A DNA stretch of 39,237 bases from Dehalococcoidia bacterium (GTDB taxonomy: Bacteria > Chloroflexota > Dehalococcoidia > Lucifugimonadales > UBA2985), in contig JACVQK010000001.1 of assembly GCA_015661155.1 (NCBI GenBank), positions 88,261 through 127,497 on the forward strand, written 5' to 3'. Position 1 is the stretch's first letter. Each line of letters opens with the position of its first letter. Shown piece after piece: positions 27,087-35,543 of this stretch. The notes beneath the pieces were generated by a model. The model was not told the origin of the DNA and did not search any database. It worked only from the letters and a program-made list of their open reading frames with translations. The position numbers and the translations under genes were made by a program.

Positions 27087-28022
27087 ATGAAAAAACGAGA
27101 CATCCTTGAGACCATAGGGAACACCCCACTGGTGGAGATAGCCCGGATGAGCCCTCATCCGGAGGTACGAATCTTCGCCAAGCTGGAGGGGAACAACCCC
27201 ACGGGAAGCCTCAAGGACCGCATCGCCAAGTACATGATAGAGCGTGCCCTGGCCGAGGGGAAGCTCACCCCGGACAAGGTCATCCTGGAGCCTACCAGCG
27301 GCAACACGGGGATATCCCTGGCCTTCGTTGCTCGGCGAAAGGGCTTTCGGGTGAAGGTGGTCATGCCGGAGAACGTCAGCCCTGAGAGGGCGCAGATGCT
27401 CCAAGCATACGGGGCGGAGATAGTGTACTCCGATGGCTCCAAGGGCACCAACGGGGCCATCCTGGTGGCCCAGGAGATGGCCGCCAAGGACGACACCTAC
27501 TTCATGCCCTACCAGTACGGGAACGAGTCCAATCCCCGGGCCCACTATGAGACCACGGGAATGGAGATTCTCCAGGATTTGCCAGAGGTGGACGTATTCG
27601 TCGCCGGGCTGGGCACTGGAGGCACCCTCATGGGGGTGGGAAGACGCCTCAAGGAGCACAACCCCAAGGTGAAGGTGGTGGCGGTGGTCCCCCATCCCGA
27701 TGATATGATCCAGGGCCTCCGCAGCCTGGAGGATGGGTTCATCCCCCCTATTCTCAACCTCTCCCTTCTGGATAGCCGCATAATGGTGGAGAGCCAGGAG
27801 GCATTCCGGGTCACCCGGGAGCTGATGCAGAAGGAGGGAATCTTCGCCGGCATCTCCTCCGGGGCCGTGGTGTGCTGCGCCATGAGGCTGGCCCAGCGAA
27901 TGGAGAGGGGGAACATCGTCTGCCTGCTGGCCGATGGCGGGTGGAAGTACCTGAGCACCTCCCTCTGGACCAAGGAGTTCGCCGAGCTGAAGAACACCGT
28001 GGACAACAAGATATGGTGGTAG
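27087..28022 (+). CDS. Cysteine synthase (CysK/CysM family, PLP-dependent)
   Basis: DILETIGNTPLVEIARMSPHPEVRIFAKLEGNNPTGSLKDRIAKYMIE (PLP Lys), EPTSGNTGISLAFVARRKGF, GLGTGGTLMGVGRRLKE, GISSGAVVCCAMRLA. Confidence 0.93.
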   Translation: MKKRDILETIGNTPLVEIARMSPHPEVRIFAKLEGNNPTGSLKDRIAKYMIERALAEGKLTPDKVILEPTSGNTGISLAFVARRKGFRVKVVMPENVSPERAQMLQAYGAEIVYSDGSKGTNGAILVAQEMAAKDDTYFMPYQYGNESNPRAHYETTGMEILQDLPEVDVFVAGLGTGGTLMGVGRRLKEHNPKVKVVAVVPHPDDMIQGLRSLEDGFIPPILNLSLLDSRIMVESQEAFRVTRELMQKEGIFAGISSGAVVCCAMRLAQRMERGNIVCLLADGGWKYLSTSLWTKEFAELKNTVDNKIWW

Positions 28023-28095
28023 CCTCCCTGGTTAGCAGCCCTCAATAGCAGGCTGATTCATCGTAAACCCTGGGCGATCTTCGCGAGAAACGGGC

Positions 28096-28713
28096 ATGTC
28101 AGAAGAGCTGGGCAGAGTAGAGCGACCTCTGGTGTCGGAGTACGAAGGGGCGAGGAAGCTGTACTTCGTGCCCCTGGTTCTTCTTCCCGAAGAGCCCCTG
28201 CCTGACCATTTGGAGATGGTCAACCGGTACTGGGAGCAGGTGGAGGCCCAGGTGGCCAACCTGGAGAGGAAGCTGGGCCAAGTCAAGAGGGTGTATCACG
28301 AGCTGGTGGCCGTGGGTGGAGAGGAAGGCGCGAAGGCCCTTGAGCAGCTGAATGCGGGAAGCTACCTTGTTGCCAAGTCCAGATTGGACAGGGGCGCCGA
28401 GCTACAACCCATCGAAGACGGCGAGCTGCTGGGAGAGTACATGGACTGGGGCAGGTGCCTGGCCCTTGGCCTCCAGAGCGAGAGGGCGTTCACCCAGGTG
28501 TATCAAGCCTATTCAGAGGCGCACAGGAAGAGAAACGAGCACATGGCGAAGCAGATAGACGAAACCCTGCGGAGCGCCGAGGCCGGAGTGCTGCTGATGC
28601 GGGAGGGCCACCAGGTGCAGTTTCCGTCGAGCATCCAGGTCTTCTACGTCGCTCCTCCCGGCCTGGATGAGCTGAAGCGGTGGCTCCGGGCACGTGAGGC
28701 CGAGACACTCTAG
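28096..28713 (+). CDS. Hypothetical protein (205 aa)
   Basis: Intact ORF with coding-like composition; no family recognised. Confidence 0.65.
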   Translation: MSEELGRVERPLVSEYEGARKLYFVPLVLLPEEPLPDHLEMVNRYWEQVEAQVANLERKLGQVKRVYHELVAVGGEEGAKALEQLNAGSYLVAKSRLDRGAELQPIEDGELLGEYMDWGRCLALGLQSERAFTQVYQAYSEAHRKRNEHMAKQIDETLRSAEAGVLLMREGHQVQFPSSIQVFYVAPPGLDELKRWLRAREAETL

Positions 28714-28760
28714 CAGGGGACATCGCGCAGGTGGCGGATTAGCAGGGTGAGAAAAAGCCT
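28711..28760. repeat. Family A terminal remnants
   Basis: TAGCAGGGGACATCG and TTAGCAGGGTGAGAAAAAGCC resemble A-element ends. Confidence 0.45.
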
Positions 28761-28761
28761 T

Positions 28762-29110
28762 GTCATTCCGAACGCCGTTACACATATGTCATTCCGAGGA
28801 GCGGAGCGACGAGGAATCCAGGGCCTACCATACTTGGCAAAGGCACACGCCTTAAATGCTTCGCTGTCGCTCAGCATGACATTCCTCTCTCCGCTGCCGT
28901 GGCGTCCAGGGGCCTGCTCGTGCCCTTCGACAGGCTCAGGGCGAGCGGCCTGTTTTCCTGCCACCCTGTCATTCTGAGCGCCGTTACCCTTATGTCATTC
29001 CGAGTGAGTCCCGACCTGTCGGGACGACGAGGAATCCAGGACTTATGCCGTTAACAAGAATGGTAGGCCCTGGATTCCTCATCCCAATTGCATTGGGATT
29101 CGGAATGACA
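28762..29110. repeat. Cluster of GTCATTCCGA...GAGGAATCCAGG repeat units in direct and inverted orientation
   Basis: GTCATTCCGA at ~28762, 28788 and 28993; inverted unit CCTGGATTCCTC...TCGGAATGAC at 29070-29109; CCCTTCGACAGGCTCAGGGC at ~28923. Confidence 0.8.
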
Positions 29111-29252
29111 TTCAACTATCTGTCACCCTGAATGGAGCAAAGGGTCTCGGATTCTTCGTTCGCCTCAGGCGAAGCCCGTGGCAATCTGGCTGCAGGGTGC
29201 CGATGTTGGCGTGGCGCAGCGAGGGGATGTCGTGCTGGCAGGGCCGGATGCG

Positions 29253-30098
29253 TTACTGCCCGTCTTTAGGAAGGGGGAGAGGAGAGACCCTGATGGCCCG
29301 TAACGCCAGGAAGAGGGGGAACTCTGCCCGGGCACGGTTCTCGGCACGGGCCTTGGGCCCTGGCTGGCTCACCTTGGGGGAGGGCCACTCCTCCAAGGCG
29401 TTGACCCACAGCCCTGCCGACGCCAGCCCATTGACATAGGTCTGAAGGGGCCGATGATAGGTCCATGTCATCTGGCCGGGGTCCCTGAAGGGCTGAGTAT
29501 CAATGGGGACCTTCACGGAAGAAAGGTAACGGTCCACTGCGCGAAACAGGAGCTTTCTCTCCTCGTCCCAGCCCCAGCGGGTCTGCCGGGGAATGCGAAA
29601 GGCCGGGTGGGTCATAACCAGGACCAGCCGGCCGCCGGGCTCCAGGAGGCGGGCACACTGGGCAAAGACCGGCTCGACAGGGTCCATATTCTGGACGGAT
29701 AAGACGCAGGCCACGGCATGGAAGCTCTCGCCGGGCAAGATGCCAGCGAGGCCTCGGGCATCGGCAACGAGGTATCGGATGCCCCTGGACGACCGTTGGC
29801 GGGCGCGTCGGATGAGCTCCCCGGAGAGGTCCACTCCAGTGACCTGGACACCGAGGGGCTGCAAGGCCCTGCATAGGACTCCCTGTCCACAGGCCAGGTC
29901 CAGCACCCGTTCCCCTGGCTGCATTTCCAAGAGCCGGAGGGTGCCAGGAATGATCACTCGCTGGTGGTACTCGCTGCCCTCTCCACCCACGTGGGAATCG
30001 TACCAGGAGGCTACCTGGTCCCAGGGAGTCTGGGGGGGCTTACCTGGAGTTGGTGGCCTGTGGGTATTTGGGGGACGTTCCTGCTCATGAGATTGCAT
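29253..30098 (-). CDS. Class I SAM-dependent methyltransferase (in frame with the upstream metalloprotease ORF)
   Basis: VLDLACGQGVLCRALQPLGVQVTGVDLSGELIRRARQ (SAM motif I), FHAVACVLSVQNMDPVEPVFAQCARLLEPGGRLVLVMTHPAFRIPRQ; internal ATG at 30098. Confidence 0.85.
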   Translation of the reverse strand: MQSHEQERPPNTHRPPTPGKPPQTPWDQVASWYDSHVGGEGSEYHQRVIIPGTLRLLEMQPGERVLDLACGQGVLCRALQPLGVQVTGVDLSGELIRRARQRSSRGIRYLVADARGLAGILPGESFHAVACVLSVQNMDPVEPVFAQCARLLEPGGRLVLVMTHPAFRIPRQTRWGWDEERKLLFRAVDRYLSSVKVPIDTQPFRDPGQMTWTYHRPLQTYVNGLASAGLWVNALEEWPSPKVSQPGPKARAENRARAEFPLFLALRAIRVSPLPLPKDGQ

Positions 30099-32146
30099 GG
30101 GAACATTGTACTCCAGGGCGTCTCGCTGAGGAACGCCTTGACCACGTGCACCGGCACAGCCGTCCCCCGGCTTTGGCACCGGCCCCACGGACAGCACGTA
30201 GGGGGCTGGCTGAGTGGTCCTGGGGGCCACCGGCGCAATGACCACCACCGCTCGCTCCAGCCCGGCCCCAAACCCCTCGACTACCAGGGACCCTCTTCCA
30301 TCTTTGTCCAGGGACATATCCCTCACCACTACACCGTTCCCTATCTCGATGACCTGCACCAGGTATCCCTGGGGCACCTGGTTGTCGGTCCTGACGAACC
30401 CCTGGGCGTCCCAGACCCCCTGGCTCTCGGCGTCGTCGAAAAAGCCGATCTCGCGGACCGAGAGGTCGTCTATGCAGATTCCGTCCCCATTGACGGCCTC
30501 GTCGGTAACGTACTCGAAGCGCAGGAGAATTCTCCTTCCGGCATAGGGGGTCAAGTCCACGGACTCCTCCAGCCACCCTCCACTCTCGCCGGTGTAGCCT
30601 GGGCCAAAGCTGACGCCCACGGGGTTCTCGGGGGAGGCGTGCTTCCCCTCCAGAATATCCCAGGTCTCTCCTCCGTCCGTGGACACCTCCACGTAGGCGT
30701 AGTCCCAGGACTCCTCAATGGCGTACCACGCCCAGAACCCCAGGGTGGCCGCGGAGACCTGGGAGAGGTCGAGCTCCGCCGTCAGGGTCGAGTCGATGGA
30801 GTCCCCCCGGTTTCCCCACCAGCAGTGGCTGCCGCTGTGGGGAGTGGTGGGTAGAAGGGGCGTCGCCACCTGCCCCTGGAAAGCCACCAGGGTGCTGCCC
30901 TCCTTGAGCGTCACCTCCACGTACTCCCCGGCGTACTGGGGCAGGGTGCCTCTGCGCTCGCCGTATCCCGTCATCACCTCTGTGGCCTTGACCTTCACGT
31001 CCAACCCGTCGTAGTAGTAGCCGTTGGTCTTCCGGGAGTCCAGGTAGTTGGCCACCAGCCACTCCTGGAAGACATCCTCAAAGGTCTCCTGGTAGCCCAT
31101 GGAGCGCAGGTAGGCCGTGACTCCTTCAACGCCGTCCTCTGGTCGTTCCACCAGTCTCCAGAGGTTGTCGTGGCCGCCGTAGCGCTGGGCCAGGTACTCC
31201 ATGAAGAGGGTAGCCGCTCCGTAGTAGGGGAAGGTGGACTGGCCATCCGAGGGCCAAGTGGTCAGGGGGGTAGCAGGAGATGAGACGAAGTCGCCGATAA
31301 AGCTGAAGTTGTAGCCGGCAAGACCCTTGGCGACCTCTGAGAGCCCTTCATTGACCCACGTCTCCTCGCCGGGGTCCCTGGCCCAGTGGACGGCGTGCTG
31401 TAGCTCGTGGGCCAGGGTTCCCAGATAGGCGGAGGAGCCCACGGGCAGGTTCGCGGTGTTCATGTAGACCATCTCCCGCTCGTTGCTATAGGGGTAGACC
31501 TCCCGTGGGTACTCGTCCGAGGCGCTGTAGTAGCCCGCTGCCCCCCGGAGGCGAGAGTGAAGGATGGTGATGTGGGGGTCGTTGTCCACCCCAGGAGTCC
31601 ACTCCTGGCCGAAGGCCCCTGTCACCACCGGATAGATGCTCTCTTCCAGGGCCTGGATCGCCCTTTCCAGGGCCTCTTCGGGAGGCTCGGAGCCTCTTTC
31701 GAAGTACCAGTAGGCGTGCTCGCTCACGCGGAGTAGCACAGCCTCCACCTGGTACATCTTCATGTCCGCCAGGTCGGTCACCCAGAACACGTCTCTTCGC
31801 CCCTCCTGGTAGCTTACCGGCTCCGGGTTCACCATCTTTGGTATGGGCTGCCCTGATTTGAGGAGAAGGCGCTGGGCCAGGGAGTACAGGTCCCGGTCTG
31901 GGGCCTCGGGGAGGTATTCCCTCACGGAGGTAGGTGTAGGAGAAGGGGACACTGTCGGAGTGGGGGATGGCGAGAGGCTGGCTTCCGGGTAGGGAGAGGG
32001 GGTTGGTGCTATAGTGCTGGCAGGGGAGGGCTGGGGCGTCCTTGTGCAGCTCAGGGCCAGGGACAGAGCCAGCAGAGCCGATAGTATCGCTACAGCTGGG
32101 CGCGGCCCAGACCCACATCTCACAAACCCTGATTTCAACCTGACCA
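30099..32146 (-). CDS. Lipoprotein metalloprotease with HExxH motif (M6/immune-inhibitor-A-like); no stop codon before the methyltransferase
   Basis: Signal peptide with lipobox ILSALLALSLALSC, PST-rich linker, YLGTLAHELQHAVHWARDPGEETWVNEGLSEVAKGL, MAM/IMA-like beta domain. ORF runs 32219 to 29253; 5' and 3' limits given here are approximate. Confidence 0.82.
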
Positions 32147-32186
32147 TGAATGCCTTTGAGGAGTGTGGGTGCAGGGCTCGCCCCGC
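32096..32186. repeat. Family B2 repeat overlapping the 5' end of the lipoprotein gene
   Basis: CTGGGCGCGGCCCAGACCCACATCTCACAAACCCTGATTTCAACCTGACCATGAATGCCTTTGAGGAGTGTGGGTGCAGGGCTCGCCCCGC. Confidence 0.82.
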
Positions 32187-32252
32187 TTTCATGCTGACTT
32201 TGTTGAATCCAGTCCCCATGTGTGGCCTTCAGTATCGGAGGAAAAGGCTCCC

Positions 32253-32281
32253 TTGTCCACACCTGTGCTCCGTGCTATCAT
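32253..32281 (+). promoter_or_regulatory. Putative promoter for recA upstream of the repeat
   Basis: TTGTCC (32253-32258), 17 nt spacer, TATCAT (32276-32281). Confidence 0.3.
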
Positions 32282-32294
32282 GCTGCCAAGTTGG

Positions 32295-32437
32295 GCTGAT
32301 GAAAAAGGGGGAGTGCAAGGGGGCGCAGCCCCTTTGCCGGGGGTTTGGGGGTGTCCCCCAGATTCAAATTCTCCCCCCTTCCTGGCCAGGAAGGGGGCTA
32401 GGGGGATGGTCGAAGGAGTTTTTCAGCACCCTGCTAA
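32295..32437 (+). repeat. Family A repeat (A1) in the recA leader
   Basis: GCTGATGAAAAAGGGGGAGTGCAAGGGGGCGCAGCCCCTTTGCCGGGGGTTTGGGGGTGTCCCCCAGATTCAAATTCTCCCCCCTTCCTGGCCAGGAAGGGGGCTAGGGGGATGGTCGAAGGAGTTTTTCAGCACCCTGCTAA. Confidence 0.9.
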
Positions 32438-32464
32438 ATCGGGAGGGTTTCACGGAGGTTCGCC

Positions 32465-33484
32465 ATGACCACGGAGAAGGAGAAAGCCCTGGAGCTGGCC
32501 CTCGCGCAGATAGAGCGGCAGGTCGGCAAGGGGAGCATCATGAGGCTTGGGGAGGCCACCCAGAGGCTGGCGGTGGAGGTGATCTCCACGGGTTCCCTCT
32601 CCCTGGACATGGCCCTGGGGGTTGGGGGAGTGCCTCGGGGAAGGGTCACGGAGATATTTGGAGCCGAGTCCGCGGGCAAGTCGACCCTGGCCCACCACAT
32701 CATCGCCGAAGCCCAGAGGGCGGGAGGGACGGCGGTCTACATCGACGCCGAGAATGCCCTTGACCCTTCCTACGCTGCCAACCTGGGGGTCAACATGGAG
32801 GCCCTCTACGTCTCTCAGCCGGACACCGCCGAGCAGGCCCTGGAGATAACCGAGTACCTGGTCAGGAGCGGGGGCGTGGATGTGGTGGTCATAGACAGCG
32901 TGGCTGCCCTGGTGCCCAAGGCTGAGCTTGAGGGGGATATGGGGGACAGCCACATGGGGTTGCAGGCCCGATTGATGTCCCAGGCCCTGCGGAAGCTGGC
33001 GTCGGCTATCAACCGCTCCGGTACCGCGGTGATCTTCATAAACCAGCTTCGAGAGAAGATAGGGGTGGTCTTTGGCAACCCGGAGGTCACCCCTGGCGGG
33101 CGTGCCCTGAAGTTCTACAGCTCGGTGCGCATCGACCTGCGTCGGGTGGACTCCATCAAGCACGGCACCGAGGTCGTGGGCACACGAATCAGAGCCAGGG
33201 TGGTGAAGAACAAGGTGGCTCCTCCCTTCCGCACTGCCGAGTTCGATATCATGTTCAACCGGGGCATCAGCAAGGAGGGTGACATTCTGGACCTGGGTGC
33301 CGCCTGCGGCATCGTCAAGAAGTCGGGCGCTTTCTACTCCTACGGCGAGGTCCGCCTGGGCCAGGGGCGAGAGGCGGCCAAGGAGTACCTCGATCTTCAT
33401 CGAGACATGGCCGGAGAGATAGAGGGCAAGATACGGGGATCCCCAATGCCTCCGAAGTCTGTTGCCGTCGAAGAGCCAGACTAG
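32465..33484 (+). CDS. recA: Recombinase RecA
   Basis: [64 protein letters not shown]-type, [54 protein letters not shown]. Confidence 0.98.
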   Translation: MTTEKEKALELALAQIERQVGKGSIMRLGEATQRLAVEVISTGSLSLDMALGVGGVPRGRVTEIFGAESAGKSTLAHHIIAEAQRAGGTAVYIDAENALDPSYAANLGVNMEALYVSQPDTAEQALEITEYLVRSGGVDVVVIDSVAALVPKAELEGDMGDSHMGLQARLMSQALRKLASAINRSGTAVIFINQLREKIGVVFGNPEVTPGGRALKFYSSVRIDLRRVDSIKHGTEVVGTRIRARVVKNKVAPPFRTAEFDIMFNRGISKEGDILDLGAACGIVKKSGAFYSYGEVRLGQGREAAKEYLDLHRDMAGEIEGKIRGSPMPPKSVAVEEPD

Positions 33485-33490
33485 AGCAGC

Positions 33491-33621
33491 GTCAGGCTAT
33501 TAGGGTATCATTCGGGGGTGCAGGGGGCGAAGCCCCCGCCGGGGGTCTGGGGGTGTCCCCCAGATACTCTATATCCCCCCTCTCCTGCAGGAGAGGGGGA
33601 CAGGGGGTGAGGTATACGCCC
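33491..33621 (+). repeat. Family A repeat (A2 hairpin) between recA and recX
   Basis: GTCAGGCTATTAGGGTA left end shared with the 1174 copy; GGGGGCGAAGCCCCC; CCCCCAGATACTCTATATCCCCCCTCTCCTGCAGGAGAGGGGGACAGGGGGTGAGGTATACGCCC. Confidence 0.87.
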
Positions 33622-33631
33622 AGGGAGCTTC

Positions 33632-34105
33632 ATGGATGAAGAGAAGACCCTGGAGAAGGCGACCTCCCTTGCCCTGCGCTACATCTCCTACCGGCCCCGC
33701 AGCGAGGCCGAGGTGAGGAGCCGCCTCCGGCCCAAGCACCCCGGGCAGATAGTGGAGGCTGTGGTGCAGCGGCTCAAGGAGCAGGGCCTTCTGGACGACA
33801 GGGCCTTCGCCCACGCCTGGAGCCAGAGCAGGGCGAACTCCAGGCCCCGCAGCGCTGCGCTGGTACGAAGGGAGCTGCTGCAAAAGGGTGTGGCCCATGA
33901 GACGGCCCAGGCGGCGGCATCGACCCTGGACGACGAGGAGAGCGCCTACAGCGCTGGCCAGCGGGCGGCGAGAACCCTGGCGGGGGCTGACTACACCACC
34001 TTCCGACGCCGTGTGTGGGGCTATTTGCACCGCCGCGGCTTCAGCCAGGCCGTGGTGCGCCGCACTGTGCGCCGCCTGTGGGAGGAGCGGGGGATGGGAG
34101 GTTGA
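33632..34105 (+). CDS. recX: Regulatory protein RecX
   Basis: ALRYISYRPRSEAEVRSRL, VVQRLKEQGLLDDRAFAHAWSQSRANSRPRSAALVRRELLQKGV; directly downstream of recA. Confidence 0.92.
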   Translation: MDEEKTLEKATSLALRYISYRPRSEAEVRSRLRPKHPGQIVEAVVQRLKEQGLLDDRAFAHAWSQSRANSRPRSAALVRRELLQKGVAHETAQAAASTLDDEESAYSAGQRAARTLAGADYTTFRRRVWGYLHRRGFSQAVVRRTVRRLWEERGMGG

Positions 34106-34264
34106 TGGCGTGGGCGTGAAAGGGTAGGCGTGTTATGATGGGGTTCGAGTCCACAGAGGCCCACCAGGGGAATTCGAACTTGTGTTAGCCGATCAGGGCT
34201 TAGCTGTGCGATCTCATGTTGGAGCCCACTTAGATCTTCATTTGAGTCAGGAGGAATTTCACCG

Positions 34265-35056
34265 TTGACCGCGCAACGGGGAGACGGAGGCCGGCAGCCC
34301 TACTACCCTCTGCTGGTCCAGTTGAACTATGACCTTCTGCGTGAAGTGAAGGCCGCGCTACTGCAAGCCCACATCGACCAGAATAATAACTACGCCTCGC
34401 TTGTTTCCTTCTTCGCTGGCAAGGCGTGCAAAAACCATGAGGCCATAGTCATTCTAGCGGAGCGGGGCTATGGTCAGGACGCGGGTATCCTGCTCAGGAG
34501 TTTGGTAAATCTGGTCATCAATGCTTATTGGCTTGCCAAAGACCCGGTGACCCGTTTAGAGCGGTACATGGATTATGACTGGATACTCCGATCGCAGTCT
34601 GCGGGTGTCGGCCGGAGTGCGGATGCACTGGCCCGATTGACCCCTGAGATACGTGCTTCGATGGCTGCCCTTGATGCGGAGATTGAAAAGAAGGCGCGAG
34701 AAGCGAAACAGAAACACCGATACGACCGTCGGGGCTGGTCAGGGAAAAACATCCGAGATATGGCCAAGGAAGTGGGGTTCCAAAACTATTACGACTACGC
34801 CTACCGGCTATTGTCGAATCTTGAACACTCCAACAGCCGTAGCACGACGGCGTACCTTGAGGAGGCCGCCGGTGCCAACCGATTGAACGTTGGGCCGGGA
34901 CCTAAATATGTTCGCGTCGTTCTCGCAACTGCTTACGGCCTACTCATTGACTTATTCGCCCTAGCAGACAAAGTTTTGAGTCTTGGCCTAGCCCAAGCCC
35001 TAGATGATGCGCGTCAAAAAGCCCAGGTCAACAAGACAGCCTTCACTCAGGACTGA
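34265..35056 (+). CDS. DUF5677-like protein
   Basis: AGKACKNHEAIVILAERGYGQDAGILLRSLVNLVINAYWLAKDP...YDYAYRLLSNLEHSNSRST pattern resembles DUF5677; region is visibly less GC-rich than its neighbours. Confidence 0.7.
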   Translation: MTAQRGDGGRQPYYPLLVQLNYDLLREVKAALLQAHIDQNNNYASLVSFFAGKACKNHEAIVILAERGYGQDAGILLRSLVNLVINAYWLAKDPVTRLERYMDYDWILRSQSAGVGRSADALARLTPEIRASMAALDAEIEKKAREAKQKHRYDRRGWSGKNIRDMAKEVGFQNYYDYAYRLLSNLEHSNSRSTTAYLEEAAGANRLNVGPGPKYVRVVLATAYGLLIDLFALADKVLSLGLAQALDDARQKAQVNKTAFTQD

Positions 35057-35188
35057 GAAGTCAGAGGGCAGGGCAGGCCAACAATTGCCTCAGCCTTGTC
35101 ACCAGGTCGGGCCGCAGAAAGCTCGACTGATATCCAGGGAGGCCAATTCTAGGCACGCGATCATGACCCACATAGCATCACGGAGCAG

Positions 35189-35524
35189 GTGCGGATAGCC
35201 ACCTTCGACGGCGAGCCTTTGGCGCGCCTGGGGCAGCAGCGCCTACAGCAAGAGGGCATTCCCTGCGTGGTGAAGAGCCTGGGAGTGGGATATGGCGCAT
35301 GGGGTGGCAGCGCCTTTGTGCCCCACGCTCTCTACGTCCTCGCTCAAGACCGCCGCAGGGCCATCGGCGTGATTCGAGGGACGGATTCGCCGGAGTACCT
35401 CTTGGACTCCGACGCGGTCGTGGAGGACAGGCGGGACAGGGTGGTGGGAAGGCTTCTCGTGGCGGCGGCTGTGGCCATCCTGGGGATGGCCATTCTCGCT
35501 GCTATCTATACGACGCTGAGGTAG
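35189..35524 (+). CDS. Small membrane protein, DUF2007-like
   Basis: VRIATFDGEPLARLGQQRLQQEGIPCVVKSLG...PHALYVLAQDRRRAIGVI then one C-terminal TM; GTG start. Confidence 0.6.
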   Translation: MRIATFDGEPLARLGQQRLQQEGIPCVVKSLGVGYGAWGGSAFVPHALYVLAQDRRRAIGVIRGTDSPEYLLDSDAVVEDRRDRVVGRLLVAAAVAILGMAILAAIYTTLR

Positions 35525-35543
35525 TCTGATCGGGGGCGGTTTC

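Noticed and set aside
28762-29110. CRISPR array
   Set aside because: Units are few, in mixed orientation and irregularly spaced, with no regular spacers; better explained as dispersed intergenic repeats.
29964-30854. 296 aa plus-strand ORF opposite the metalloprotease
   Set aside because: Antisense shadow; no recognisable domain.
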